A stretch of 64,000 nt of DNA from contig JADJEQ010000015.1 of assembly GCA_016709025.1 (NCBI GenBank), positions 124,001 to 188,000 of the forward strand. Reading direction: 5' to 3'. Shown piece by piece: positions 29,543-42,512 of the stretch. Positions within the stretch are counted from its first letter, which is position 1. Each line of letters starts with the position of its first letter. Under the pieces are notes generated by a model. That model searched no databases. It was not told where the DNA came from and saw only the letters and a list, made by a program, of their open reading frames with translations. The stretch is from Bacteroidales bacterium (GTDB taxonomy: Bacteria > Bacteroidota > Bacteroidia > Bacteroidales > Lentimicrobiaceae). The translations under genes and the position numbers were made by a program.

Positions 29543-32500
29543 TCCGTTTTATAGATAATGTCGGCGACTACTTTTCTACCACTTATTTCGATGAGGATTT
29601 CCCTACGAAAGTGCTGGACAAAACCGGTTATGCACGTGATCAGGTAGGGGAATTCAACAAACGGATTTCACCATTAAGCGCTGCTTATTTTAAGTTTAAA
29701 CAACTTATCATTGAAGGTGGTCTGCGGACAAGAGATAAGAAATTTTCGAAACATAATTTCAATACCTTACTACTAGAAACTTGGTTACGAAAATGCTGAA
29801 ATAAGCTATGAACGGCTTTTTCATTTTAATGAAAACGAAGCACTCCCAATAAGGCATATTTTTTACAGGGGCGAAAATGTTCAGCTTATGGTTATGGAAA
29901 TGCAGCCCATGATCAGGGAAGGAGAAAAAGATCCTGACAGCCTTTTGAACAATGCTACAATATCGAAACGAAGAAATTCAAAGTGAAGCACAACGTTATC
30001 ACCGCAAACAATGGGAATGGGTATTTACGGTTCCTGAAGGAGTAAAAATATCGCCAAGCAAAATCAACGAGGCTGTATCTGCTTTGTTTCTCTTAAAGCA
30101 CGACCGCCCAAAATATATTTTACTGCTTGCCGGGAATATCATTTTCCTGCTGGAACAGGATAAATGGGACCGGGGCAGTTACCTGAAGTTTGACCTCGAA
30201 GAGCTCTTTACCGAACACCAGGCTTCTCCTTCGCGAAACTTCTATGCCCTGTTTTATTTCCTGCTCTCGAAGGAATCACTATGCACCAGAGCAATATGGT
30301 GCTGCTCGATCAGCTGGATGAAGACAGCCACAAAAGTGCATATGAGGTTACGAAAGACCTGAAAGAAGGCATTATCCATGCGGTTGAAGCGCTAGCCAAT
30401 GAGGCATTGTATTATAAAAAGCAGGTTTCCGGGGAAGATTTCGACGAAACCGACGACAGCTTCGAGCAGGAAATGAAGGATGACTGCCTTACCCTCATTT
30501 ACCGCCTGCTTTTCATCTTTTATGCTGAGTCGCGAAATGAGTTGGACATTCTTCCAACCAACGACCCTGCTTATCTCAAAGGCTATTCACTCGAAATGCT
30601 GCGCGACCTGGAGCAGGTTCCCATGTATTCAGACAGCAGCCGCAATGGTTATTTCTTCCACGATTCTCTTTTCTCACTTTTTCATTTACTTGGTTCTGGC
30701 TATAGGGAAAATGAAAATGGTAACAATAAAAGTTTTCGGGTCCGGTCTATTGACTCTCCGCACTTCGATGATACACGGCTGCATCATATTCAGGGTGTTA
30801 AATTCCGCAATTTCGTTTGGCAGGAAATTATCCGTCGCTTTTCGCTTTCCAGGGCAACGGGGCCGCAGCCGCGGTCGTATCTCCTATGCCAACCTTGGAA
30901 TCAATCAATTGGGAAGTGTGTATGAAAGTCTGCTGGCTTACCGCGGATTTTATGCTGAGCAGGATTATATTGAGGTTCACAAAGCCGGAAAACCCGAAGA
31001 AGGTACCTACCTGGTTCCGCGTTCGCGCCGGGATGATTTCAGGGATGATGAGGTATTGAGGGATCAACAGGGCGAAGTTCTGATCCTGAAAAAAGGTGCT
31101 TTTGTTTATCGTCTTTCAGGCCGTGACCGTCAGAAATCAGCCTCATACTATACCCCTGAGGTCCTTACCCGCTGCACTGTTAAATATACACTAAAACCAA
31201 TTCTCGAACGGCTCGATAACAAAGAAATTGAAGCCCTGGAACTGCTTAATCTCAAGCTTCTTGAACCAGCCATGGGGCAGCGGCTTTTCATAATGAAATG
31301 ATTAACCAGCTGGCTGAGGCTTATCTAACCTACAGGCAGGATGAGCTGAACCAGCGTATTGCGCCTAACAAATACCGCGAAGAACTCAGAAGGTAAAAGC
31401 CTACATTGCCACGCACAATGTTTATGGTGTTGACATCAATCCAACTGCTATCGAATTGGGCAAACTCTCCTTATGGCTCAATGTGATCCATAAAGATATG
31501 GAAACCCCTTTCTTCAGCAACCGTCTTGGTGTGGGAAATGCGGTAGTGGGGGCCTGGCTGAAAGCTTACCCGGCAAATGCCATCCTGGCTGAACTTGATA
31601 GTTCCGGAACACAACTGAAACGCCAGTTGACCAAAGAATGAGGGAAACACTCGATAAAACTTGAAATCGGAAAGAAAGGAATTACCCGGAAAGAAACCGA
31701 GGTATATCATTTCCTGTTGCCCGATAAAAACATGCTGGCTTCCGCAGGAATTGACCTGTTAAAATCAGAACATCCTGCAGAAAACACCAAGATCCGCGAA
31801 TGGAAGCGGGAATGGATAAAGCCCATCTTCACCTCTGACTTGAAATGCTGCAAAGCATCTCTGCAATCATTGATGGACTGCTTAAAGAGTATTACCAGTT
31901 TCAGAGCCATATCAACCGGCAGACCCATACCCGGTTGCAGGTATTCGGGGTGCCTGTTGAAGGTGTGCAGACTGAGTTAAAGACCTACCATGAAAAGGAA
32001 GAGCTTGCCGATTATCGTAATAGGCACAATGCTCCTTATTTTAAGCTGAAGATGGTAATGGATTACTGGTGTGCTCTTTGGTTCTGGGATATGCGACAGG
32101 CAGGAGAATTGCCAACCCGGCAGCAATACTGGCAGGATATTGCGGGTATCCTTGACCTCGATCTGGCCAAAGCGACTGCTGAAGTCAGGCTTTCCAGAAA
32201 AACCAATGAATTAAGCACAGATAAAGGCATTCAGTTAAATATGTTTGCCTCGGTAACTGTTCAGCTTTCCCTGAAACCGGAATCGGAAGTTCCAACTGCT
32301 GAAAGTTTACCAGAAATACAGGCAGAAGAAATTATTGAGAAGGATACTCCTCCAGAACCTGAAGAAATTCCTTCAACTGAAGCGGATAGCACAAATTTCA
32401 TCAGTGAGGCATTTGTGCGTTATTCGGCCCACCGCGATTTCTTTGATCAAAACCAACGCATACCCATTGTACAGGAATTGGCGCTCAAATACCGATTCTT

Positions 32501-34472
32501 CCATTTTCAGTTGGAATTCCTGGATGTATTTTGGGAAAGAGGTGGGTTTGATTTGATTGCTGGAAATCCGCCTTGGTTGAAAATTACATTTGAAGAGAGT
32601 GGTATTATCTGAGAAGTTTCGGAGGTGGCAATAAGAAAAGAATCAAGCTCCCAAGGGTAAGGGCAATGCAAGCTGATTTTTTTGCTGACCAATTTTGAAA
32701 CGATGTATTTGGATGAAATGTTAGAAGTCGAATGTGCATCAATATTTTTAAATGCAAGACAAAACTATCCGCTTTTGGTCCGGTCAACAGACCAACCTCT
32801 ACAAATGTGTTTTGGAAAATGGTTTTAGTTTATTAGGGAAACGTGGCTTTATGGGTTTACTCCATCCTGAAGGAGTTTATGAAGACCCTAATGGGCAACT
32901 ACTTCGAAGTGAAATTTATCCAAGGTTAAAATATCATTTTCAATATACAAATGAATTTTCGCTTTTCGCAGAAGTCCATCATAATACCATTTATGGCACT
33001 CAAGTTTATTCCTGGAAAAAACAGATGCCTCATTCTATTCATTTCAAACCTTTACCACCCTTCAACTATCGATGCATCATTTATTCTTAATCAAAAAAGG
33101 AGTAACTGGAGGTATTAAAGTCAAAGATGAAAGTACTGGCAATTTTGTTTGGAACATCAAACCACATTCTGATCGGTAGTTCACTTTACTACAAGAGAAT
33201 TAAAAGTATTAGCAATGACTTTTGAAAATTCAGAAGAGTGGGAACAGCTAGACTCGTCTCCATTCATTCTAATTCTATTATAAGTGTTTTAAAAATTGAG
33301 TGAATTTAACACCTCAGTTCAAGACGTTGAATCAAAAATTACAGAAGGCTGGCACGAAACCAATGATGTTAATGGTGGCATAATTAGTCGATGTACCAAT
33401 ACCTAATTGTTGAGCAATATGAAATGATATATAGTGGTCCGCATTTTTTGTTTCAAATCCCTGTACAAAACGCCAACTCAAGTTTGTGTCCTTAATTCAG
33501 ATTATGATATTATTGACCACAATTGTATTAATGATGATTTTGTTGCCCACAAAACTATATTCAGACTATGAATTCACATGTTTTCCTAGTTTAATCAAAG
33601 GATTTAAAACAGGAAAAAAGATGAACTTTGGGAATGAAATTTATGATAGATGGATCGATTATTATAAACTTGGTTTTAGAAAGATGATTGGAAGTGCATC
33701 TGAAAGGACTCTTTCAGGTGCCATTCTAATTCCAAATACAACACATATTTTTGGAGCAATATCTATTACTTTTAGAAAAGCAGCTTTATTAATGGAATTG
33801 ACAGGAATCACTTCCTCTATAATAATGGACTTTTTTCTTAAAACTATTGCTACACAAAATCTTACAGATAGTCGTCTAAAAGCATTCCCTTTAGGAATTG
33901 ATAATAGATATAAATCTAAACTTTTCAATCGAACACTTCAACTTAACTGCCTAAACAAATACTATGCTCCACTTTGGGAAGAAATCTTTAATACGGAATT
34001 TGCTTTGGATCAATGGAGTAAAAGCTGATGCAAGACTAAAGCAATTTAGCACTTTGACATCTGAATGGCAGTGGAGTTCTCCTTTGCGCAACTGGTTCGA
34101 ACGTAGGCAGGCATTGGTAGAGATTGATGTAATTACAGCCATGGCATTGGGTTTAACATTAGATGAGTTAATATTGATTTATAATGTCCAGTTCCCTGTA
34201 CTTCAACAGAATGAAGATGATACCTGGTACGATACCAAAGGGAATATTGTGTTTACTTTTTACAAAGGCCTTTACAGGGGTTGGTGTAGATAGATCGGCA
34301 TGGGAACAAATACGTAACCATACCTCCGGCCAAACTCTTCGAACACACCATAACTAAAAGTGAATTGTACCAGGGCAAAAAAATAAGTTACCATGCACCA
34401 TTTGATAAGTGTGATAGGGTTGAGGATTATAGGGTGGCATGGGAGTATTTTGAGAAGGTATTTAAAAGTTAA
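29539..34472 (+). CDS. Giant Eco57I-type adenine DNA methyltransferase, DISARM DrmMI-like (frameshifted)
   Basis: About 1,645 residues, joined from many frames. N-terminal 500 residues: alpha/beta region ('HDRPKYILLLAGNIIFLLEQ') and a helical domain. Then 'GINQLGSVYESLLAYRG', 'KSASYYTPEVLTR', SAM-binding motif I 'LLEPAMG' (about 31258-31278, with an indel just after), and 'VYGVDINPTAIELGKLSLWL'. Catalytic motif IV is 'LIAGNPPW' (NPPW at 32565-32576), giving N6-adenine methylation. After it comes a target-recognition-like region ('NEFSLFAEVHHNTIYG', 'FRKAALLMELTG') and a conserved tail ('WEQIRNHTSGQT', 'WEYFEKVFKS'). Methylase and restriction roles may be combined, as in other DISARM/BREX-associated enzymes. 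No PglZ or BrxC gene is nearby, which argues against BREX. Confidence 0.82.
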
Positions 34473-34497
34473 GTTTAACAGTAACTGAAATGCAAAA

Positions 34498-35353
34498 ATG
34501 GGAAACCTGACCTATAGAATATCTATACCGACTGACAATGGTTTTCTTGGTAGGCAATGCAAAAAGTGTGATAAATATTTCAAGATAGATGCCGATCAGA
34601 TTAAAGATAATTTGCATTGCCCTTACTGCGGTGAGTTGCAGGCATGGAATGATATGCTCACCAAAGAACAGAAAGTGAGATCGATAGCATTGCTTTTCAG
34701 GTTGGGAAAAGATACATATCGAAGATGAATTGGATAGAGCGTTTGGAAAAATGGCTCGTGGCAATAAATTTACAACTCTACAACAGTAAAAAAACTCAAA
34801 TACAGAAGATCTGGAACCATCTGGAAAAGAAGTGGATTCTCAGATTGAATGTCCATCATGCCATACTAATTTTCAAGTATATGGAACTTTTGATATTGCC
34901 CGGGTTGCAGGAAGACAACACAATGATATATGAAGCAAATCTCCAGATTATTTTAAATGAAGTCCGAAATTCAAACAATCCTCAAAGGGCATTGAGGCAC
35001 GCGTATGGTGATCTGGTAACGACATTTGAGCTTATTGTAAAAAAGGTTTCCGAAAAAATATAATCTAGGGCCAATTTTCAGAATCAAGAAATACAAAGGA
35101 CTTCTTAAAAAAATTCGATGTTGACACTTTATGAAGGCATTGAAAATTCAGAGAAGCTAACAATAAACGAATCTATGAAAAGAGACGCTTATGAACACGG
35201 GTCAGGTGAAATAACAAAAGTTATGTTAAGAATTTACCTGAAGATTCGAAACTAATCGGGCAGATAGCAGAGCTAAGTCAAGCTGAATTCCTTTTAGGAG
35301 TCTCCATAATTAAGAAAATCATTAAAAATATAAGAGAGAAATACAGCAGCTAA
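34498..35353 (+). CDS. Double zinc-ribbon protein with helical, HEPN-like tail (frameshifted)
   Basis: About 285 residues over at least four frames. The first zinc ribbon is 'CKKC' ... 'CPYC' (residues about 20-43); a second appears in another frame as 'IECPSCHTNFQVYGTFDIA' near 34845-34900. The rest is helical, with 'NPQRALRHAYGDLVTTFELI' and 'YEKRHAYEHGSGEI'. The R-x-x-x-x-H-type spacing recalls HEPN-like RNases, but it is not diagnostic. It follows the methyltransferase by 25 bases, at the point where DNA becomes clearly more AT-rich. Function unknown; nucleic-acid binding is a reasonable inference from the ribbons. Confidence 0.55.
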
Positions 35354-35452
35354 TGATCATCTTTACCTATAAGGAGTTGAGGTTTGTATTGTAACAAAAT
35401 TTTGCAATTTTGAGAAGATATTTAGTGTTACTTTTCTTTAAAATCTATAGCT

Positions 35453-36288
35453 ATGTCAAAAACATTGATTGAACAAGTTTTGAGGCAGGTAATTATTAAT
35501 GAGCATCTTCATGAAAATACTTTGCGTCATGGTCAGGTTAATCAGAGAGAAAACATTCACGGTGCCTATGGCTCCACTATTCCTAATTGTTTTGTCAAGT
35601 AAAACCTACAATTTATTTCTTAGAAGGAAGAATATTGATATTGTTTGTTTTCAGATACCACCTGGTAATGGAATTAAGCCAATAATAAAGGATGCAAGAG
35701 ATTCAAATATTAAAGCAGCTTTGGAAGCTAAGCACTATAGTCCACACCAAGAGTGGCACATTAAAGAACGTATCTTAATTACAGCCTTGGTGGTCCAATA
35801 AGAGATCTGCTTAAATTAATTGATTGTGGCTTTGCTAAGTTTTATATCCTTCAACTTCAAACAGAAATAGCTGACTTTACTATCCATCCTCATTTTACTT
35901 ATGACAATCTGTTGCTTGATTTCCCATTTTAACTGGTTAGGAATAACAGAGCCTGCAGCCGGGGCTAAATATCAAAGGATATCTGCACAGCATAGAATAT
36001 CAGAACTGGAAGCTGAATCAAGACTTAAATTAGATTCAAACCTTATTTACGGAAATATGCCTGGCCTTGTTGCCGATCCAATTGCCGACATCGAAGTTAA
36101 AATTCACTATTTGATTGGCGGCCCTTTTCATCGTGCACCTCGTTCCACGGTTGAGAGATCAAGGTTACGACCGGATCATCATTCCTGCGAAGAACAGGCA
36201 GTTGGAGAAGGCAGGGTTTTAACAACGGATGTTCAGATTGAGTCGGATCCGGGCAGTTAATCGTATAACTTCGCGTAATTTTGAATAG
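35453..36288 (+). CDS. Unknown protein (heavily frameshifted)
   Basis: About 278 residues pieced from several frames. Readable segments in order: 'LIEQVLRQVIINEHLHENTL', 'IHGAYGSTIPNCFVK', 'NIDIVCFQIPPGNGIKPII', 'GGPIRDLLKLIDCGFAKFYI', 'GITEPAAGAKYQRISAQHR', 'DIEVKIHYLIGGPFHRAP' and 'GYDRIIIPAKNRQLEKAGF'. I recognise no family. Composition and continuity argue for a real gene of one product. It sits between the zinc-ribbon gene and the giant ATPase gene in an AT-rich block. Confidence 0.45.
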
Positions 36289-36368
36289 GGTTATTTTATT
36301 AAATCAAAGAAATGAAGATTTGAAAGATTGCTTGAAAATAATAATTAAACTGGATAATTTATACGGCC

Positions 36369-39300
36369 ATGAAAAAACGATTTTCAATTATTACTTACCA
36401 CATTGATAGTAACACGATAAAACCGTTTATAAACGAATGTTTATGCTTTGATGAAAACAACTTCAAAGAAATTAGGAAACAGCTCCCAAAAGAGTTAAAG
36501 ATAGCAGGATTTACTTCTGTAAGAAAAGTGCCGTTTCAAAGCTGCAGCAGGCTTACTACTGAAATACTAAAAATCAAATTTCATATTGAACCAACGGTAG
36601 CAAAATTACTCCTTAAAAGTTGGTATTCAAAGCATATTGCTGCAATTGAGATTATAAAGGCAGTACTCATTTCTCTCGGATATAAAATTAGCGAGCCTGA
36701 TTTTAATAGCAATAGGATTGAAATTCAACAGCTTAAAGTTGAGGATATTTATTCAACCGAAGGCTTGGCTTACTTCAGACCTAATGGGCATCAAATAGCA
36801 GGCTTAAATGATGAAGAATCAACAATTGCCGCATCCCTTCTTGGCTGGGTTGTAATTGATAGCCCGAAGTGAAGATGAAGAAGAAACAGAGGATCTTGAA
36901 CAGAACCCGGAAGAAAATTTCAATTCAGTTGCACAAGGAACTGTCAGAAAGCAATGAGTAAAAGAGGTTGAAAATAAAGAATTATCAATTAATGATAAAG
37001 AGCCTGTAAAATTGAAAGAAGCAGTTGATGATACCAGAGGTGAAGAATTATTCAATGAAATAGAGGATATCTTTAAAAAACATAGTGCAGTTTTCTCAGA
37101 TATTTCATCAATCATATCCAATGGCTATATTCCCTGGATAGAGGTTATTAAAAAGCATATTGATTTCCTCGAGATGAGTTTAAAACATGTTGCCCTTTCT
37201 TTAGGGATAGAAAGCCACATAAGAGTTGATTCAGTTCCCCAGTTGAGGGACCTTTACAATAATTTAGTATTACGAAATGTTGAAATTCAAAAAGAAAAGA
37301 GATTATTCACTTCCTTATAGAACAGATAAAATCAATAAGAAACAGGAAATCAGTCACAACACCATACCTTGAAAAACTAAGAACGATTTCAAATGAATAT
37401 AATGACCAACTTGAATTTCCTGAAATTAGAACACAAGACTGGTATATTGAAATGGTTTCTAACAAACATTATTTCAATCTTTTGGTAAAGATAATTGAAC
37501 TTAGAAATGCTGAAGATCCCAATGAAGATATTCTGGATGGGTTGCTGGAAGGGCTAAAATTCAGTTCATTCAGAATAAATTGGATTTCTATGACCAATTG
37601 TCAACACAGATAAATCGGGGGAATTTATATATAGATAATGAAGTTCTCAATTTAACATCGACAGGAATTGAAAAAATTGAGGTTCTCGAAAATGAAAAGG
37701 GAACGGATATTTCTACAACAATTAATTCGGAAGAACAATCTGTTCCGGAACAGGAAATAATGCCGGGGATTGAGAATGTTATCGCCCCCCCCTCTCAAAT
37801 AAGCAGAATATCGCCAGTTGATTTCTCATTCCAGATAGCGGATAAGTCTTTAAAAGAGGCTGATAAAATTGTTACACTGCAGGATAGTTCAGTCCATGCC
37901 ATTGATGAGGTGTCTCCGGATGAAGCTAGAGTATTAAAGGATGTAAATAGAGATATTTCAGAAGAGGATAGAGCCATTTTAAACCTTTTATTAAAAAATG
38001 AGCCTGAGCTGGCATATCATCTGGCACTATGTTATGAAAAGCTAAAGAAAGCATTGTTATTACCTTCCTACCTTCTTCAAAACCTTTCACTTTCACTTCA
38101 TGTCAGAACAATAACCGGACCTGTCGCGCAGGCAATAGAGCCCAATTATCTTAAATACAATTTTGTATTTGAGAAATCAGACAAAGGCCATTTCATCAAT
38201 CAGATGGTTTTTGCAACCATTTTGCGGCCGTGTTTTTTTGCATACGATTCCAGCAGTTCAGGAATTTTGCTCAACGATCTATATGCAGGCAAGCAGGGTG
38301 AATTTTCTGAAATTAAGAAATTGATCAGTGAGTTCATGAGCCAGAATAGCGGAATGTTAAGCTATGAAAGGATAAGACAATTGAATGGTCAAGCCCGGTT
38401 AAATGTTAACAGAGAAAAGTATATTGTAAAAATTAGTGATTGGTTGGAACACTCTCAATCAGATCGTTACAGAAATAAAGCTAAATATCCCACACTTTGG
38501 CTTTCAATAATTGGGTAAAGGATGGGTGGATTTACACAACTTAACGATTTTAAGAAAGAACAAAGGGTTCTTTATTAAGAAAACTATTGTTTGAAGATCT
38601 GGAAGATTCAGCGTGGCAGAAGAAGTATCAAAAGAGTTGAAAGCGACTGCAATTAATCAGAGAGCGCACTTGACAATTCAGAGGCTTTCCGCTGGTTTGA
38701 AAATAACATTGATAGCCTGAAAACATTATTGGAAGAAGGTCTCTCTTACTTTGAAGACGAAACTGAGAAATATATACAGCATGATGAAAATGTTACTGGC
38801 AATTTCATCAGAAAAATACTTGATGAATTTGAAAGAATAAAAAATACAATGAATTCATCTATCCTGGATAGTTTTCTTGATCAGATTTCTGATAAATACA
38901 TTGGCATAGCTATACAGAATGTTGAAAAAAATGCTTACTGGCCAAGGTTATGAAACTGAACAAACACCCATTTTTAAAATTGTCGATGCTGCATTACTGA
39001 AACTGCCGTATTATGATAGTGATATCAATTGGGGACCAAGAGCTTACAATGAAACTCTTGCTCAAACAATACAACTTTATTTAAATAGTCCTAAAAGGAG
39101 TTATGAACAAATCGCTTTGGAACACTTAAAGTCTGGAAATCTTGAGTCATTCAATCGCATGATTTCTGCAGGCGTTATTAACGAAGACTCTTTTAGCACC
39201 TCAATAGATACTAGTGAACTGTTGATAAACTCAAGTTTGAATTGATAAAAGCCAGAACTGAAATTGGCGGGGCTATGCATTAGGGAGTTATGTTCTTAAT

Positions 39301-42237
39301 GGTCAAAGGGATTCTCTTTTTCTGCTATAGTTGAAGTTGAAGAAAAATAAAAACACAAACGATGGGATCAATTACCCTCTTAGAAAATCTCAAATAGAAC
39401 ACGTAGTTAAAAGTCCATTGCAAATTAAAGAGAGGCAATCAAGCAAAGCAAGTCTGTAATTCCAACGAAATCAGGCAAGGTTTAGAACCTTTCACAGTTG
39501 ACACACTTTCAAAAGGTAATATTCTGGTTTTCCAACGAATCAATAGAAAGAATCCAAGGCTGGTCAATTTGTACTTGCAGAAGATAAAAGCAACTTATTT
39601 CAGAGTTTTTCCAGGATTATTTGAAACAAGAAAGTTCAACTGATTTAAGTCAAGTGTTAAATTCTATCAGAATAAGTGTATATAATCCTGTTGATTTTGG
39701 AAATAATACAGAATTTCAGACTGTGGAGGCTGAGTCAATCATTTCGGATTGGCAATCTTTAAAGAGAATAGATTTGACTGGCGATCAGGATGGTTTTTTA
39801 AAGTTAAGTCATCCCTTGACTATTTCAGGATTGTATCATGAACTTGAATCGTCGGCCGCTAAGAAAACACTCTATTTTGACTTTACCTGCACCCCAATTA
39901 AAAGGAAGGTCACAATCGCCTTTACCTCAATTTGGCTCTGTTGCTCAGGGTAAATATCGTTTAATAATCTTTCGTGATCGCATAACTGAGGAGGATCAAC
40001 TCGAGATAATCAAAGCACTGATCCCAATCACAAACAGACCTGTCCTTGTGTTTAATTTCTTTTATCTGAATCACAAGAATCGTTTATCGCTGGCCAAACT
40101 CAGCAGAAAAAGCAAAACAACTTTTCTGCAGCTTGATGAAGCAATGCTGATCTTTCTCACCAGTGTTAAAGAAAGTAAATTACCTTCTTTTATTAAGTTG
40201 GCAGCATCATTTGCATTTGCTGAACCTTACCAGACAGCATCTTCAAACCTGCCCGAAGAAATGTTCTATGGCAGAGGGTCCCAGATTAGAAAACTTGTTG
40301 ATAAAATAGGTGATTTTTCATGTTTGATATATGGAGGCCGACAACTTGGGAAAACAGTATTACAACGTGAGGTTGAACGTATATTCAATCAACCGACTAA
40401 GGGTATGCGATCTACATAGATTTGCGGAAAGTGGTATTGGGACCGAGATCTATTGAAGATTTAACAGCTGTGCTTATTGAGAACCTGAATATCATTCCTG
40501 GTTTGATACCGGACAAATACAGTGCTAATGCAGGACTAACATTCCTGCTTACCAAGATCAAGGAATGGATTGAAAGAAATAAGGAATCAAGAATCATTCT
40601 TTTCCTGGATGAGTCTGATAAATTTCTGGAGAAAGATTCAATAAAGGAATGGCCTCATGTTTTACCATTAAAAGGATTGATGGAAAAGACTGATAAACGG
40701 TTTAAGGTTGTACTGGCTGGATTGCATGATGTAAGAAGGACCATCAAGATACCCAATAATCCACTCGCGCATTTTGGTAGTCCAATTTGTGTTGGACCCA
40801 TGCTTGAGAAAAGGAGGCCACCGAGGCTCAGTTGCTGATAAAACTACCTTTTGAAACACTGGGTGCTGAATTTAAATCTGAAGACTTGGTTTTTATGATT
40901 TTATCTCACTGCAACTGGTATCCAAGTCTTATTCAGATTTTCTGTAGTAAATTGCTTAATGTTATTTTCGAAAAAGACAGATTAATGATCTGCCAATTAT
41001 CATTACTGCCGAGGATATCATTGTAGGCTTACGAAAGAAGCCGTGAGTTGATAAAGGAAAAGTTTAACTTAACACTTGGTCTTGATGAAAGATATGACCT
41101 GCTTGCTAACATAATTGCATCAGAAACAATAAACAATCCTTCCATTTATACAGAAGGGTTATCTGTCGAAGACATTTCAGAGATGGCAAATACTTTATTG
41201 GTCTGAAGGTTTTGAAAGTACCAACACCAAAGTAGAGGTGCAGAATCTTCTTGAAGAAATGGTTGATCTTGGAATACTCAGAATTGAACCAACTGGCAGA
41301 GCAGCGCTTAGGACACCGAACCTTCTTGGTCTTATCGGAGATGAAAAACAAATCAACGATAACTTAAACAAGGAAAGGAAAATTCCATCTGAGTTCAAAC
41401 GGGAAACTTCCAGGATTATATATTCAATTGGGCAAAGGGAAGTCAGAAGTCCCTTCCCTGCTTTCTATTACGACAAATTGATTGAACCTGAATCAAAAGT
41501 CATCATTCTGAGGGGAAGTATGATGGGTGGAATCAAATATGTTACTGATTTCTTGAAAAGCCGTAAGAAGGAAGTAAATCTTATTATCCCGAATTTGAAG
41601 GGGCCTTTGACAAAGAAGCAGGCAGTTGGAAGTCAATAGAGAAAAAAGGTTGCCGGAAAACATAACCTGGTTTTGTTTGAAGAGTCAAAGAGTTACAACT
41701 TTGAAAGTATTCATAAGATTATAGAATTATTCGAAGGAAAATTTCCTTAACGGCAGTTTTCCTTATCGACTCAACTAATCTTTGGGAAATTTTGTCCCGA
41801 AAAATGACAAATCATTTGAGCGCACCGAGAATCTGAAGGTGCAAATCTTCAATATTCCGCAATGGAATAAGGACGTAGTTTCAGATTGGTTTCGGGAAAC
41901 AGGATACATAACAGCTGAGATTTCTGAAATATTCGAGGCAATTTCAATTGGCACAAATTACTTGATGAATACCACATGTCGATCATTGAATCACTGGAGA
42001 CCTGGCATGAAAAATTAAAGAATATCAAACACCCTTCTGTCAAATAAATCTGAACTATTTGAGGATTTTGGATTATTAAATCAGATTTGATTGTTTCAAT
42101 CAGGGAGTTGAACGAATGGGACGGTAGCATTACCAGGAAGAATATATTCATGAAAATGCAGATACTGATACAATTCACAAGAAAGAGATGATCATGATTA
42201 CTTCACTTCTCTCAATCTGATTGATAGTAAACTATAG
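36369..42237 (+). CDS. Giant P-loop (STAND/AAA-like) ATPase of unknown function (frameshifted)
   Basis: About 1,950 residues if it is one gene. The N-terminal 700 residues are helical, with an acidic linker ('DEEETEDLEQNPEENF'). The P-loop domain comes late, near residues 1320-1500: 'DFSCLIYGGRQLGKTVLQRE' (Walker A GGRQLGKT, 40314-40370), 'IILFLDESDKFLE' (Walker B, about 40592-40632) and 'FKVVLAGLHDVRRTI' (sensor-like). A winged-helix-like segment ('NLLEEMVDLGILRIEPTGRA') and a tail follow, with 'IILRGSMMGGIKYVTDFLKS' and 'LETWHEKLKNIKH'. This is the order of STAND-like regulatory ATPases, where a sensor domain controls an effector. No effector domain is recognised. A split into two genes near 39.3-39.6 kb cannot be excluded because of frameshifts. 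Confidence 0.6.
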
Positions 42238-42268
42238 TGAATAATTTCATAAAATCCCTTCTGAAAGA

Positions 42269-42512
42269 TGAATAGTTGGTGGGATACTCCATCCTGCTCA
42301 GGCTTTCTTGAGAATATTTCAAATGAAATCTGGGCGGGCAAGAATAACAATTGTTTTTACCAATACATGCGCCTGATGGTTTTCTTTCAGAAGTTAAAAA
42401 AGACTTGAAAAAGGCGATACTATTCCAGTACCTGAAAACCAATATTGATGAATGCGACAGAAGTGAAAGCAGGCCTGTTGAATCAATGCTAATGGAATCC
42501 ATTTTGAATTAA
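42269..42512 (+). CDS. Small unknown companion of the giant ATPase (one frameshift)
   Basis: About 80 residues starting 'MNSWWDTPSCSGFLENISNE' with a frameshift near 42350, then 'LPIHAPDGFLSEVKKDLKKA' and 'ESRPVESMLMESILN'. The TAA stop is directly followed in frame by ATG of the next gene, so the two may be halves of one protein interrupted by a base error. No family recognised. Confidence 0.45.

Noticed and set aside
29539..34472. BREX system (PglX)
   Set aside because: The methyltransferase resembles PglX in type, but no PglZ, BrxC/PglY, BrxA, BrxB or clear Lon/BrxL gene is in the window; the SNF2 coupling and DUF1998 helicase fit DISARM better.
36090..36288. Lon/S16-protease-like tail in the unknown gene
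   Set aside because: A resemblance in 'GYDRIIIP' is too short, and no Ser-Lys dyad was found.
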